Below the pieces are notes generated by a model. It was given only the letters and a program-made list of their open reading frames with translations, searched no databases and was not told the origin of the DNA. Positions 33,626 to 44,929 of a DNA stretch of 64,000 bases are shown here, piece after piece. Position 1 is the stretch's first letter; each line of letters starts with the position of its first letter. The position numbers were made by a program, and so were the translations under genes. Source of the DNA: Marsupella aquatica (taxonomy: Eukaryota; Marchantiophyta); the NCBI GenBank assembly GCA_973895155.1, contig OZ316897.1, positions 372,001 through 436,000 of the forward strand, written 5' to 3'.

Positions 33626-35241
33626 TCCGTGAGACGCCAATTGCGAGGCTCAGCGAAATCGAGTCCTACGGACGGGAATCAAAAGCGTAAAAGAATTCTT
33701 CAGCGATTACCTCGAATCTTGCTGCGATACCTTGCTGGTGGCAGGTTGTATTGACTCCTTCCGATAATGTAGTGAAATGCGAACGAGGCTCGCTGCCTGA
33801 CCGTCCTTCCTCAAATCAGAAAGCTGCGCTCGAGCTTTCGGCTTGATCTTACGAACAAAATCTACGAACGGTGCCTCAGATTATTAAAGTACCATATTCA
33901 CACGACCAAACACTTGGGGACTGGAATCAATAGACACAGATTCGATGCTCGCATTCCTCTTGAGAAGGTAACCATTGAACGGCAACTCGGAGGATCCTCG
34001 CATTGGGAAAAGTCGTTTCATCAAAATCAAAACTTTGATGGATGCGAAAGCACTCATGAAAACGATGAAACATCACTGCACCCCAGGCCAGTAGTAGGCC
34101 GTGATGAAGTGGACCGTAAGAGAGAATCGTGACTCATAAACAAGATGAGGAGAGCACGAGAGATTCGTCCGTCAATGCTAACTCCTAACTATTCTAGACA
34201 TGTTACCTCACGGAATAGAACGGGTATGTTCTTCACTGCAGAGTGCAGATAATGCTGTATAACCGGACTACCGACTACAGGATTTGGGGAATCTAGAGCA
34301 ATCGAGACCAATTCACTACGCAGCAATTCGTCGGAAACAACATCGGCACGATCTTCATCCAGGACAAAGATTGCCAGGCACCTGGAAGAAATCTCCGCAT
34401 TCGAGAGCAGTAAGCAGACAACGGTTATGATGAATCGGAAGTCTTAAATGCTATCGCCGCAATTCTTGTATTAATTGGGAAAAAAGTACATGTACTGAGT
34501 GTCTCATTAAGACCGTCATCTATAACCTTCATTCAGTTCATTGAACCAGTATCACAGTATGTGATTCCCTGATTCGGGTCTAGTCGAGAGTTGTTATGAC
34601 ATTGAGCTTTAATTATTTCTCTAACTACTTTTCTATCAATTGGAGTCTACAAAAAGGCAAAACCGTAAACCCTGTGCGCCTCAATTTGTTTATGTTCCTA
34701 TGAGGTACTGTAGTCCTGTATAAGGGATAATTATACGATAACTTTGTTTCGAATTCTGATTTAATACAGGGCAAATAACATACCGTGCACTGGGTTTTCA
34801 TCGAGCGTGGCTGCGTTGTCAATTTGGGTCTCCTCCAAACAACATAGGACAGTTTGTTGTCAACTAAGTCGAGAAAGTGAGTGAGAGCATCCTTTACTTC
34901 TTGTTCACCTGCAACCCATCTGAAACTCCTCAATGACTTGGAGAGGGGTCCATGCCCCAAGTCTTCCTCATGAAAATTCTGGTCCCAGTTGAATTGAAAG
35001 TGGGATAGAAGAGGTGACCCATCAATCCAAGTTGGAACAATTCATACTGTGCTATATCACTACAAAATAACCAAGCAGGACGAACGTACACGCTGCCTAT
35101 ATAAAACAATATTCACTAAATATCACCAGGTATAGAAGGCTGTGATTCTCCTTAGTACAAAGTCTTCATTTCTGCTGGATTTATTTGCTTTCCAAAACTC
35201 CTAGTGAGGGGGGCCATTGGTTTTACTAAGATGTGCTCTTC
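33626..35241. other. No gene seen
   Basis: Includes the presumed promoter of the RING gene on the minus strand. An open frame at 34,625-34,960 (minus) has no recognisable domain. The sequence runs up to the target site of the CACTA element. Confidence 0.55.
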
Positions 35242-35244
35242 ATC
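35242..35244. repeat. 3-bp target-site duplication, left (ATC)
   Basis: ATC directly precedes the CACTAG terminus and is matched by ATC at 45396-45398 after the other terminus. Three-base duplications are characteristic of CACTA transposition. Confidence 0.9.
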
Positions 35245-35256
35245 CACTAGTACATT
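35245..35256 (+). repeat. CACTA terminal inverted repeat, left
   Basis: CACTAGTACATT, followed by TTTGCAGTTTTTCCGATG. Twelve bases are perfectly inverted-repeated at 45384-45395. Confidence 0.93.
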
Positions 35257-35267
35257 TTTGCAGTTTT

Positions 35268-35690
35268 TCCGATGCTCCGGCCGCGGCCTAAAAGAGGTGT
35301 CCCATGTCCTTTCTATCGGACATGTCCGATATTTTAAGAAACGGTTTGTCCGATATAATAAGCTTCGGAAACTACCATTCCGATTTTAATAATATCGGAC
35401 CACGTTACCCATACAAAATACATCGGACAATTACCGATGACGACGAAGTCGGACTTAGGTTCAAAATGTTCTATGGAGGTGTCCGATACCCATTAGATGG
35501 CATCCTAGATCCGATACAAAACATATCGGAAATATTCCGATGGTTATAAAATGGCATCACCCTTCCGAAGGTGGTCCGATGGCTGAGGTATGGCAGTGCA
35601 TATCCGACACAAGAAAGATGGGAAATAGGTCTGATGTGGTTAGTATGGCAAATGTGGTCCGATGCGGTGAATATCGGATAGACAGGGTTT
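35268..35690. repeat. Left subterminal TCCGAT/ATCGGA array
   Basis: About 18 copies of (A/T/G)TCCGAT or its complement ATCGGA(C/A) occur in both orientations in ~420 bases. This is the expected layout for TnpA binding sites that bring transposon ends together. Confidence 0.85.
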
Positions 35691-36001
35691 TTGGTTTTTT
35701 GAATGTTTTAGGTGAAGGTTTGATGGTTTCGGTTATTTGAAACATGGGAAAGGGTATGGGAAAGATGGGAAATTTTCAGTATGCATGCATGGAGGATTTC
35801 CATCTGATCAAAGGACTTGAGTGAACAATATATCATTCATTCAAGAAATTCATATTTGAAGCTTGCATGCATGTTAATCTTTTGAGGTACATATATGTGT
35901 GGAGTAATTGTTATAATAGGTAGAACCAGATATATATATGATTCATTAATGCCGATAGAAGGAAAACATAGAGGGGTTTTACCTACCTAGGGTTGCATGT
36001 A

Positions 36002-39000
36002 CTATAGAGAGGGGTCCAAATCCTCCACTATGACTACATTTGGTTGATCCTGAACGGTGGATCGCGAGCGAGGGATGTAAGGCATGACAATGGACCACTC
36101 TGGGTCATCCGGATAGGGAAGATAAAATGCTTGCTCCAAATGATGGGGAAATGCAAATGGATCTGACGTTCTCCAACTGGAACTAACAACACTACGTGCA
36201 CTTGTCTTCAACCGTGTGAAACCACAAGCATCCTCTTCACTAGTCCGGTTGTGGCCGACTAGATTCATTCGAAACCACTTGCACTTCAACACCACCTCCT
36301 CCAAGGTTGTATGTTGTTGATACTTGATGACCGTAAGAATCTCCTCAATTTTCCCATAGTGTGCCACAGTACTACGTATGGGATTTCTATCAGATGTGCT
36401 ACTCTGTGAATCTTGGATGAATCACCCCATCACCCCACAATCTTGTGTTGCTGCCCTCTTCATATCAAGATATATGTTCAACTTGGAAATGCCTCCCCTT
36501 TGACCACATGGCTGTTCGAGTTGTGACTGTAAGTAATGGACCATGAACCAAGGTGCGCATGTCATCGGTGGCCTCTGGGAAGTGCAAAACACTATCACCC
36601 CGACCCAACAAGGCATCAATCTCTGCCAACTTCTCCTTCATATATGGGAGAAACTTTGGGAAGAGGCGTGGCCGTCGACTATTCTGCTTCTCCTCCTCAT
36701 AATAGGTACTCCACTCCCCTGCAATCTCTGGAGAGTTATACAACATGAATGTGGTGAGCTGGAGGCGCTCAGCAGACCCTAGTAGTCGTTCTCCCTTTGC
36801 TCTTGTGAGTCTATCATCCTCATAGTCTGCCTCTCGTGCTGCTTCATCTGTCCATCCCCTTGGAGCATTTGGATCAAGTGTAGCCACAATATTCGTACAA
36901 TAGAACATACTTTCTGCTCCAAGGTGACGCTCAGCAATGCTACCTTCCACCCTAGCACGGTTTGACACATACCCCTTCATGACTCCCATGTACCGCTCTA
37001 TCCAATACATCCAATGACAATGTACAGGGCCTGCAATTGCCACTTCACGCACTAGATGTATGAGAAAATGAACTTGACCATCAAAGAAGGAAGGAGGGAG
37101 TGCTCGCTCCAACTTGCACACTACCTCCACTCCAAACACCTCCATGGCAGCAATCTCATCCTCATTCACCTCCTTTTGACACACCCATCTCAACAACCTA
37201 CCCAATGACCAAAGGGCATCCCAAAGATCCTCGCTACCCAATCCAATAATAGCAACTGGAATAACATGCTGCAAAAGGCGATGGTAATCATGGGTCTTCA
37301 AGAAAGCTGGCCACTTTGGAGAGTCATCTCCACCAAATGCCTTGCGTAGATTGACACCATACCCTGTAGGAAACCGCATTGACCCTATACGTTTGCGAAA
37401 CTCTGTCCGCTCATTCCTCGTCAAAACCCATGGGGGATGGATAGTAAGGGGATGATCAGGATCATCCATAGATGGCCAAAAACCATGAAGTCCATGCATC
37501 CCCATCTCCTCACAACTCTCTGAGCTCCAGTTGCTATTTTTCTCCCCATATAGATGTCGGATCAATGACCTCCCAACATTTCCCTCAATATGCATAGGGT
37601 CCAATAGATGGTTAATGGGCATGTGGCCCCAATATGGAAGTTGTGATAGTGCTGACAAACGGGTCATTCCGCATCTAGCCAAGGGTAATGGGTCATCTGG
37701 GTCAGTGACCCTCTCCCATACCTCCTTCCAATATGCTGGGTCTTTTTGTTGAGGTTGAGGACGTGTATCTGGTTGACCCAACTCTGTGTCATACAAAAAT
37801 GGATCATACCTCCATTCATGCTCTTCTGGAAGATACTTTGTGTGACCAATGTAAACAATCTTCCGTAGGGTGGTAGACTTTGGGCGCGCCACTCCCTCCA
37901 AATCGGGACCACAAGTCGGACAAGCTCGGTATCCAGAAGTTTGCAAGCCAGGAACATATCCAAACCCTTGAACAAGAATGGTAACAAAACACCACAAATG
38001 TTTCAAAGTAAGTTCATTTTCAGAAGCAACGTACCTAGGGGACAAATCCTATTTAAAATTGAGCATACATTTACAGATAGACCATGCAATGCAAAGCCAT
38101 ATGTACGTAATTTAATTTAAAGGAAGTGCCACAAATCCATATTCATACTTGGAAGATCATGCATGGTCCACATAAGAATGGCCTTCAACTTAAACTGACG
38201 GGGTAAGCCCCCCGTATGCACTCGGCCATCATAGCAATCCACTCCTCTCCATAGCTCTTTTAGCTCCTCAATCAATGGCTGCAAGTATACATCAATCTTC
38301 TTCACTTGCTTAGGACCAGGGATAATCATGGACAGGATCAAATGACCCTTCTTCATGGCCATCCATGGTGGGATGTTGTAGTTAGTGAGGACTACTGGCC
38401 ATACTGAGTATGGTTAGGCCTTGCCAGCCATTGCAAAAGGGCTTATATCATCTGACGCCAAACCAAGGCGAACGTGACGAGGATCAGTCTTGAAATCACC
38501 TCAACAATCCTCCACAAATTTGTTTGCAGGGGAGTCAACCATCATGCGCATGATAGGTGGATCCAAACTCATGTCTGAACAATGTTGGGAATGCCATACC
38601 ATATACTTAGCCAACTCTGCACATCGAAACTGGTGACGCAAACAAGGAATAAGGGGAAAGTACCTCATAACCTTTTGAGGTACTTTTCCAGTCAACATAT
38701 CCTCACGATATCTTGGGGCGTTGCAGGTGGGACATGTCACTGCATCCTTGTGCTCTTTCCTGAACAAAACACAATCATTCACACAAGCATGTATGACTTC
38801 ATACTTGAGTCCTATGAACTTCAACACTTTCTTTGCCTCTTTCCACGATGCTGGCAAGTTGTTCCCTTCTGGCAACATACCCTCATGCAATGTCCTGAAA
38901 ATATCATCAAGGAGCAAGTTGCTTGCTCCATGTCTTTGCTGCAAGTTCAGTAATAACATGATTGCCGAAAGTCAAGATAATCTGGACCCCTCAAATATGT

Positions 39001-39277
39001 GAGTTCGTGCATGATCCCGAGCCTCCTCCCACTGTTGGGAATGTGATTCCCGTGGAGGAATGTGACCAGAAGGAGGAGGTAAGTCAATGTCCTCCCAATC
39101 ACCCATGTCATGATCACCTTCCCCTACATCCATGAACTGGTGCATCAATTCATCCATAGCCTGCTCCTCATGCACTCTTTCTTGGGGAGCATTAGGTACT
39201 TCATGTGGAATATTTGCACCCTCAAAACCTTGACCCCCTTCCTGACCATGCATGGCCTCACGGAGATGTTGTCGCAT
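36002..39277 (-). pseudogene. tnp2-type CACTA transposase (TnpD), broken
   Basis: Exon 1 (39277-38149) and exon 2 (37966-36002) are joined by a 182-base GT-AG intron. Order of matches: an acidic N-terminal region, LSAIMLLLNLQQRHG, KKVLKFIGLKYEVIHAC and CVLFRKEHKD...CPTC (tnp2 N-terminal zinc region), DPRHVRLGLASD, IPGPKQVKKIDVYLQPLIEE, after the intron ACPTCGP and YIGHTKYLPEEHEWR, HMPINHLLDPMHIEGNV, and a C-terminal DUF4216-like part (YGKIEEIL...VVLKCKWF...DPEWSIV). Damage: TGA at 38974-38972, TGA at 38503-38501, TAA at 38417-38415, and a TGA plus frameshift around 36465-36500. The central 37966-36465 stretch is open. A TATATATAAA box (about 39,446-39,437, minus) lies between the SET gene and this gene, so it may have its own promoter. 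Confidence 0.93.
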
Positions 39278-39478
39278 AGCTCGTGATAGTACCTCAACAT
39301 CTGGTTGAGCAAATGTATTCTATACATAGAACAACAATATTGATATTAGGCCATGGTGGTTAATTAACTTAGTCAATTATTACAGATCCATGTCTTTCTG
39401 ACCAATAACACATGAAAGTCTAACTATGTCAAATTTTATATATATACAAAATTGGATGTACATGTATGCATATATGTG

Positions 39479-40777
39479 CTATGAAGGATGACAGCGTATG
39501 GCCATCTTAGGCGCATCCCAATCATAGTCACAAAATATCTCCTCACCAGCCCTAATAGTCCGTATGGCTACAGTCATAATATGGTCATCCATATGCTTGA
39601 CATAGTAAGGTGGTGGTGGTGCCCCAAAAATTTGAACCCACTCTACATTTGGTTCAAGTCCTCTCCCTCTCCCTTTGGTACTATTGATGTACCCAGCGAT
39701 GTTATCACATCGCACAGGATCACCATCAATCATTCTACAATGCCAAGGCCTCTTGAGGACCTCATCCGGATCAGAATCCATCTGCAATGCATACACCCCC
39801 CATGCTGGTTGTTGCCGCAAAATAATGTTCCAGTTTTTGGCAGTGTATACGGCACCAATATAAGGAAACAAGTGCTCCCCATCATAACCTCTCCGCCACG
39901 GCTTTGGATGGACCACAATGTCCTCCATAGCAAATAACCCAAGTCCTACATCAACACCAAGGGAGGATGGCTTGACTATCCATTGACGCCCCCATATCTC
40001 TATAGGGGCATCGGTGGGTATGCCAGGAGTGATTCTAAATATCTCAGATGAGAAATCCTTCAAGACAGTCATTGCCTTTCTTGTGAGATATGACAACCCC
40101 AACCTACCCTCCACTACCACGTAATCCTCACCCCGCTCTACTAAAGCAGCATGGACCAAATTTGTTCCTAGGGACTCGCGAGTGACCAAAGGTTCATAAT
40201 GTCTCCGATGTCTATGGGAGTGAGGTCGGGTGCGTAGAACCCTAGTACATGGAGGTGCCTCTGGCTCACCCATCTCCGTGTCCTCCACTGGTCCCGGTAT
40301 AGTTTGGGCCTCAACATGGGGAGGACTATGAGGAAGGGGTGTAGAAGTTGATGCAAGTAGCCCTCTTGCACTACCCAAAAATGTCTCTAGCCACAGGTCA
40401 ATAGAGACCAATGGACGGCGGGGCCTATGGGGCACCTATTCATTCACAAATAAACCCAAAATTAATACATGTATGATGACGTGCAATAAGGGGAAACTTG
40501 TGTTTCCTCCACAAATTAGTCCGGTTAAAAGGTAGGGAGCATACCTCACGAGTTGAATGTCCTGGTAAATCACCCTGGTGCCGTCCATGCATGATTCTCA
40601 ATATGCTCAATGGTCTCCCAAGCTTGGCGAACAACCATTCCCTTACATCTTACACACCAACATGGAATGGGGCCAAGAGGAGCTAGGACGCCGAGGCCTA
40701 GCAGGGGGAGGAGCAATATCCCCCTCAGAAGATGAGTCTGAGTCCAAATCTGAGTCTGAACTCCTAGAAGTTGTCAT
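39479..40777 (-). CDS. SET-domain methyltransferase-like protein carried inside the CACTA element
   Basis: Exon 2 (40435-39479) is open for 318 residues and has no ATG at its start, but an AG acceptor precedes it. Upstream, ATG 40777-40658 encodes 40 residues (Ser/Asp-rich, then Pro/Arg-rich) ending at a GT donor in the right phase, giving 358 residues with a 222-base intron; exon 1 is the less certain part. SET signatures in order (358-aa numbering): VDVGLGLFAMEDI (about 201-213), PYIGAVYT (231), WGVYAL (252), CRMIDGD, NIAGYINS followed by EPNVEWV (275-297, counterpart of the NHS...PN pseudoknot), and VAIRTIRAGEEIFCDYDWDA (319-338, counterpart of GEE(L/I)xxDY with the catalytic Tyr). SET proteins transfer methyl from AdoMet to lysines, usually on histones. 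No post-SET Cys cluster is seen. It lies 160 bases upstream of the tnp2 exon on the same strand. Target and activity are unknown. Confidence 0.82.
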
Positions 40778-41861
40778 CTGCCCATCATAGGTACACACCT
40801 CATCTCAAAACCTCCCTCATATTAAGTACTCACACAATTGAATTGGAATATATGCAAGGTTATAAGAGGTAAATAAAACATACACACCCACACACACTAT
40901 ACATCTTACCTGAATGATATCCGTGCTCAACAATGTCTACTAGGATCTTGGCCTTAGGATATATCCTAAGACAATATCCAAAATGTCTGCAAAAGGTGGT
41001 ACCATGATAAACTTAGCTAGGGATGTATTCCCACAAATGTGCCTAATAATGACCAAAAGGTTGGAGCCACAAATTCTACAAGTCTCCACCCTCGTATCAA
41101 TTTAGGGAGTGCATCATACCTTTTGGATGCACGGGCTATCATGATGCATATGGCATTGAAAAATTGGACCCTAAAAAAACAAAGACAAAACCAACAACCC
41201 AACCCTCTCCAAACAAGTACTACACAATACACACACAAGGTTAATACCCTATGTTTGGCCTCCCACAAAATATTGCACATCACATATAATAAAAGACCAT
41301 CACATATTGGCAGGAAGTACAATATAATGGCAAGAACATACCAGCCTATATATATATATGTTACCCCAAAATTTGTCCGTTTGGATAAATTGCCGCACGT
41401 ACTACAATGTAACCATCCGATCAAAAACCACGTTGGCGAAACAAAACCGGGACCACCCAAAGCAAACCTACATTTCATTGCAAGTAAATGATGAAGGTTA
41501 ATATCCTTACAAAAACACTAATCCCAATTACCAACCCTATTCCCAACTACTATCCCATTACAAATTCATCGGAAACGTAGTCGGATGCCAAGCGGAAGTG
41601 AATGTCTGATGCTGGGACGAGGGGTCCGATTCTTATAGGATCGGACATTTGCGATGTTTCTAGTATCGGACATACAATCGGATAGTTAATTAGGTCGCCC
41701 GACTGAAGTGCGAGTGCACCTCAATCGGGCATTGTTTCGGAAGAGTGTCGGGCGGACTTGGCGAGCTCAATTGCGTGAGCTCTGGAGGTCATGGCTATGG
41801 AGGGCAATGGTGGGGCACCGGGGGGGATGGAGCTGGTCCATCTAAAAGCTTTGCTCTCATA
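40778..41861. promoter_or_regulatory. Divergent central region of the CACTA element
   Basis: About 1.1 kb separates the minus-strand SET start from the plus-strand TnpA-like start. Open frames at 41,017-41,491 exist on both strands but show no domain. The region contains the internal TCCGAT cluster at 41,565-41,700 and probably the promoters of both arms. Confidence 0.5.
41565..41700. promoter_or_regulatory. Internal TCCGAT/ATCGGA cluster 1
   Basis: About six copies (CATCGGAAAC, GTCGGATGC, GTCCGATTC, GATCGGACA, TATCGGACA, AATCGGATAG) sit within 135 bases, just upstream of the TnpA-like start. They match the subterminal motif, so TnpA could regulate its own promoter here. Confidence 0.65.
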
Positions 41862-42943
41862 ATGGCAGAGGTTTTCAGGACGCAAGCTGGGCTGTCTGCT
41901 GAATCTGCAGAGAAAGTTGCCCATTTGACTCAAGGGCTGATTGACTCCTCCAACACAGCTGTGATCAGGCTAGAGAAGGAGAGGAAAAGAAAGAGGAAGG
42001 AGGAGAGTAGGAGGCCAGAGGAGACTCTCTCACCACGACAGAGAGAGAAGAGCCTCAGGAAAGAGGCTCGAGCTGTAGAGAGGCTTCGAATTGAGGAGGA
42101 GAGACTGCGTGCAGAGGAGAGGGCAAAACGGCCAAAGCTGGTTCTGAATGAGGGAGGAGCTCCCAGAACGAAGAGCTATAGGCTCTTCAGGAGTCAGCTG
42201 GGGCAGGTCTTAAGGTCACATTTTGGCCCCTTAGACTACTGGGGAAAGAAGAAAGAAGAGGAGCAATTTCGGGTCAGGGAGCAAGTGAAAGAGAGATTCA
42301 GCAATGGCTCGTTCTTAGATGACCGATTTCTGAACAGGAAAATCTCTGTATCACTTGCAGATCGTCGAAATCACATTAGGGAGAAGATGAGGAAGTACCT
42401 GCTTGAATGTCAGGATGAGGAAGAGGTGATGAGGAAGGGAAATCCCCCGGATGACATAGACACTGATGCCTGGTCCGCTTGGATTGAGGCTGAGCTGCAG
42501 GTCGGTGCTTGGCAAGCTCGTCGTCACTGGCAAGCTGAGGTTTCTGAGGCAGAGAAGAGGGCCCTTGCAGGAGAGACTGCTGACATCCGCCCTCTACAGT
42601 GCAAAGCAATTGAATGGGAGAGGAAATCAAAATAGCTTGGAGACCCACCCCTTGCAATTCAGAAGGCAATTGATAGAGTGGAGAAGAGACCAAAAGTGAC
42701 TCACCGGATGGGACAAGGTGGATCCCTTCGTCTCAAAGCAGAGTTTGTGAGTTCTCTGCCCCCTCCTCTTTGCTCAATTCCTACCTCCTTGCAAGGTCCT
42801 TCCTCCTCCTGATCACCTTAGGCACCAATCCTGGGTAATGCCTGCAGAGCCCCCCCACAACTACCATTCTTATGCTAATGTAAACAGTGTGGCTGTCTAG
42901 CTTATTAATTGTCGTGGATTTTCAGTTTCCAGTTTTTTCTGCT

Positions 42944-43130
42944 GAGTCCGATGCATGTCCGACTTTAATTTAGTCGGAAGCAATATCGGATGCTGTATTA
43001 TGGTCAGTTGCAGGGCCGTGTCCGATCCAGCTCCGATTACTTTAACATCGGACATTGTATCGCACTCAAAGTGTCGGGTTTGCTTCCGATGTGGCAAAGA
43101 GGGGTCCGATGCACTTAGGATCGGATAAAT
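42944..43130. promoter_or_regulatory. Internal TCCGAT/ATCGGA cluster 2, in TnpA intron 1
   Basis: About ten motif copies (GTCCGATGC, GTCCGACTT, GTCGGAAGC, TATCGGATG, GTCCGATCC, CTCCGATTA, CATCGGACA, TTCCGATGT, GTCCGATGC, GATCGGATA) lie within the first intron of the TnpA-like gene. Together with cluster 1 they bracket its first exon. Confidence 0.65.
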
Positions 43131-43739
43131 TCAAATTTTTGAATTATCGACGAGTGTTATTGGGTGAGCGGCCATGATTCATGCCAAGTGCTTAATTAGG
43201 TTATAGGTAGGGTTTTTCTGAAAGTGAAGGGGGATGATTTTTAAAACTAAGATCAAGGGTTGATGAAGGGTTTAATTTTTGGAAGTAATGTATATATTGA
43301 GTTTGAAAGGAGTATTAATTTGTTGGAGTGCAGGAGCGAGAGCATGGACGCCCAATCTTGCCAACCAAGAGAGAGTTAGCTAAGAAGCTTGGACCGCGGG
43401 CTCTCAAGCTTCGCATGGAGGAGGAGTTGGGGTCGGTAAGTTTATTCAATACCATTAATCCTAAGGTGATCAATTCATCATTGAGTTGTTGTAATTAAGT
43501 TTTTGGTAACACTAACATATTGGTTGGTGCTTGCGTATATATATGGATGTAGGGCTCGGAGGAGGGGTCAGAGAGTTCTGGCTCGGAGGAGGAGGAGGAG
43601 GAGGGATCAGACAACTCAGATTCAGAATCTGAGGGCGTGGCACCCATCCCTGTGCCTCCAATTGGTGCAACATCCCGAGGGCGTGGAGGTAGTCAGTCTA
43701 GACAGAGGACACATGATGGTGGTAGGGGTCGTAGTGTTG

Positions 43740-44400
43740 GAGGAGGTAGTAGGGGTGCTCGCGTAGGAGGTGCATCTCGCCATACAGTGGCTGGTGGGGC
43801 TGGTGGTTCTCACCGGTCTGCTCCTGGTAGGGGGGGTTGGTAGTAGGGCACCCGATGGTTTGCACCGGTCCACTTCTGGTGGAGGGGCTGGTACTAGGGC
43901 ACCTGGTGGTTCTCACCGGTCCGCTTCTGGTGGGGGGGGGGGCAGGGCGGGGGTGGCACCAGGGCCCCTAGTGGTTCTCATCGGGCAGGTTCTGGTGGGG
44001 GGGGGGAGGGGCCAAGGCTCCTGGTGGTTCTCATCGGGCAGGTTCTGGTGCGGGGGGTGGTAGTGGGGCACCTGGTGGTTATCACCGGTCTGCTTATGGT
44101 GGGGGGGGGGGTGGCACCGGGGCTCCTAGTGGTTCTCGCCATTCAGGGGCTGCAGGTGGCGGGAGTAGTGGGGCACATGCTGCTTCTCGTCATTCAAGGG
44201 CTGGTGGTGGGGAGGGTAGTGGGACCCCTACTGGTTCTCACCAGTCAGTTGGGGATGGGGGCAGTGCCCCAGCTGACCAGTTAGGGGCCAACCAGGGTAC
44301 TACGAGCGTTGGAGGCAGTGGTGGTGGTGCGAGTGGGTCTCACCAGTCGGGTGCCATCGGGGGTGATGGCTCTCACCACTTTGGCACCCAAGTGGGTAGT
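43740..44400 (+). repeat. Minisatellite encoding Gly/Ser/His-rich repeats, with long G-runs
   Basis: A unit of about 57-66 bases (GGGCACCTGGTGGTTCTCACCGG-like, encoding GTRAPGGSHRSASGGG-like peptides) repeats roughly ten times. Several units contain G-runs of 7 to 11 bases, and the coding frame moves between all three phases across the array. Confidence 0.85.
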
Positions 44401-44929
44401 GGGGATGCATCCTTTCATACTTGCTCTGCTGGTGGGGGTGCTGCACCGCCTTCGCATGACTCAAGAGGTGTGTCTGGTGGTGATGCCCGTGGAAGTAGTG
44501 GTACAGCAGGTCCTAGCACCACAGGTGCAGGTGGGTCACATGCCCCCATTGACGAGGCCCTAGAGGTAGTGCCAACTGCTAGTACCCCACCATCAAGATC
44601 TCGCACCCGTTCCAAGAAAAGGAAGGGACGACATGCACCAGCATATGGATAGGGCAGCCTAGGATAGGCCCACATATAGGTAGGCATTTTGCTGATTGAC
44701 TTAGAGTACACTTGTGCATTTAGTACTTACCATGTTCATTTGGCAAGGCCAGGCCATTGATCCTATTTTGTATATCTATTTTGGGGTCTCCCCTTTTTGA
44801 TTATATATTTATACCTTCTTTGCCTACACACAGATGTTGGGGTCTATGTGTGTCACCATCTTAATACCCTAATTCAGCCCCCAAATTGAATCCAATAAAA
44901 ACCCCAAATTTATGAGCCCTACTCTACTG

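Larger units (their letters stand above)
41862..44652 (+). pseudogene. TnpA-like / Transposase_24 (Ptta/En-Spm) protein, broken
   Basis: Exon 1 from ATG 41862 to 42746, exon 2 43334-43435, exon 3 from 43553; both introns are GT-AG and in phase 0. After a Lys/Arg/Glu-rich helix (about residues 40-130) comes a stretch resembling the plant Transposase_24 domain: RRNHIREKMRKYL, NPPDDIDTDAWSAWIEAEL, then VTHRMGQGGSLRLKAEF and in exon 2 EREHGRPILPTKRELAKK. Exon 3 begins with an acidic Ser/Glu run and continues as Gly/Ser/His repeats ending in a basic tail (RSRTRSKKRKGRH), a likely nuclear signal. Damage: TAG at 42633-42635 inside the domain, and frame changes within the G-runs of the repeat tail. 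TnpA-type proteins bind the subterminal motifs. The family call is by motif pattern, so moderately sure. Confidence 0.75.

Noticed and set aside
32414-33640. Longer start for the RING protein at 33640
   Set aside because: The upstream codon is TTG, with an in-frame stop just before it. The first ATG is at 33625.
35057-35080. CACTACAAAATAACC as another CACTA end
   Set aside because: No matching inverse terminus, subterminal motif array or target duplication.
39479-40435. SET frame as a single exon starting at 40435
   Set aside because: The first codon is GTG, directly after an AG acceptor, so a spliced upstream exon is more likely in a plant.
41017-41491. Two overlapping 150-codon frames in the centre of the CACTA element
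   Set aside because: Open on both strands with no domain; composition fits non-coding DNA.
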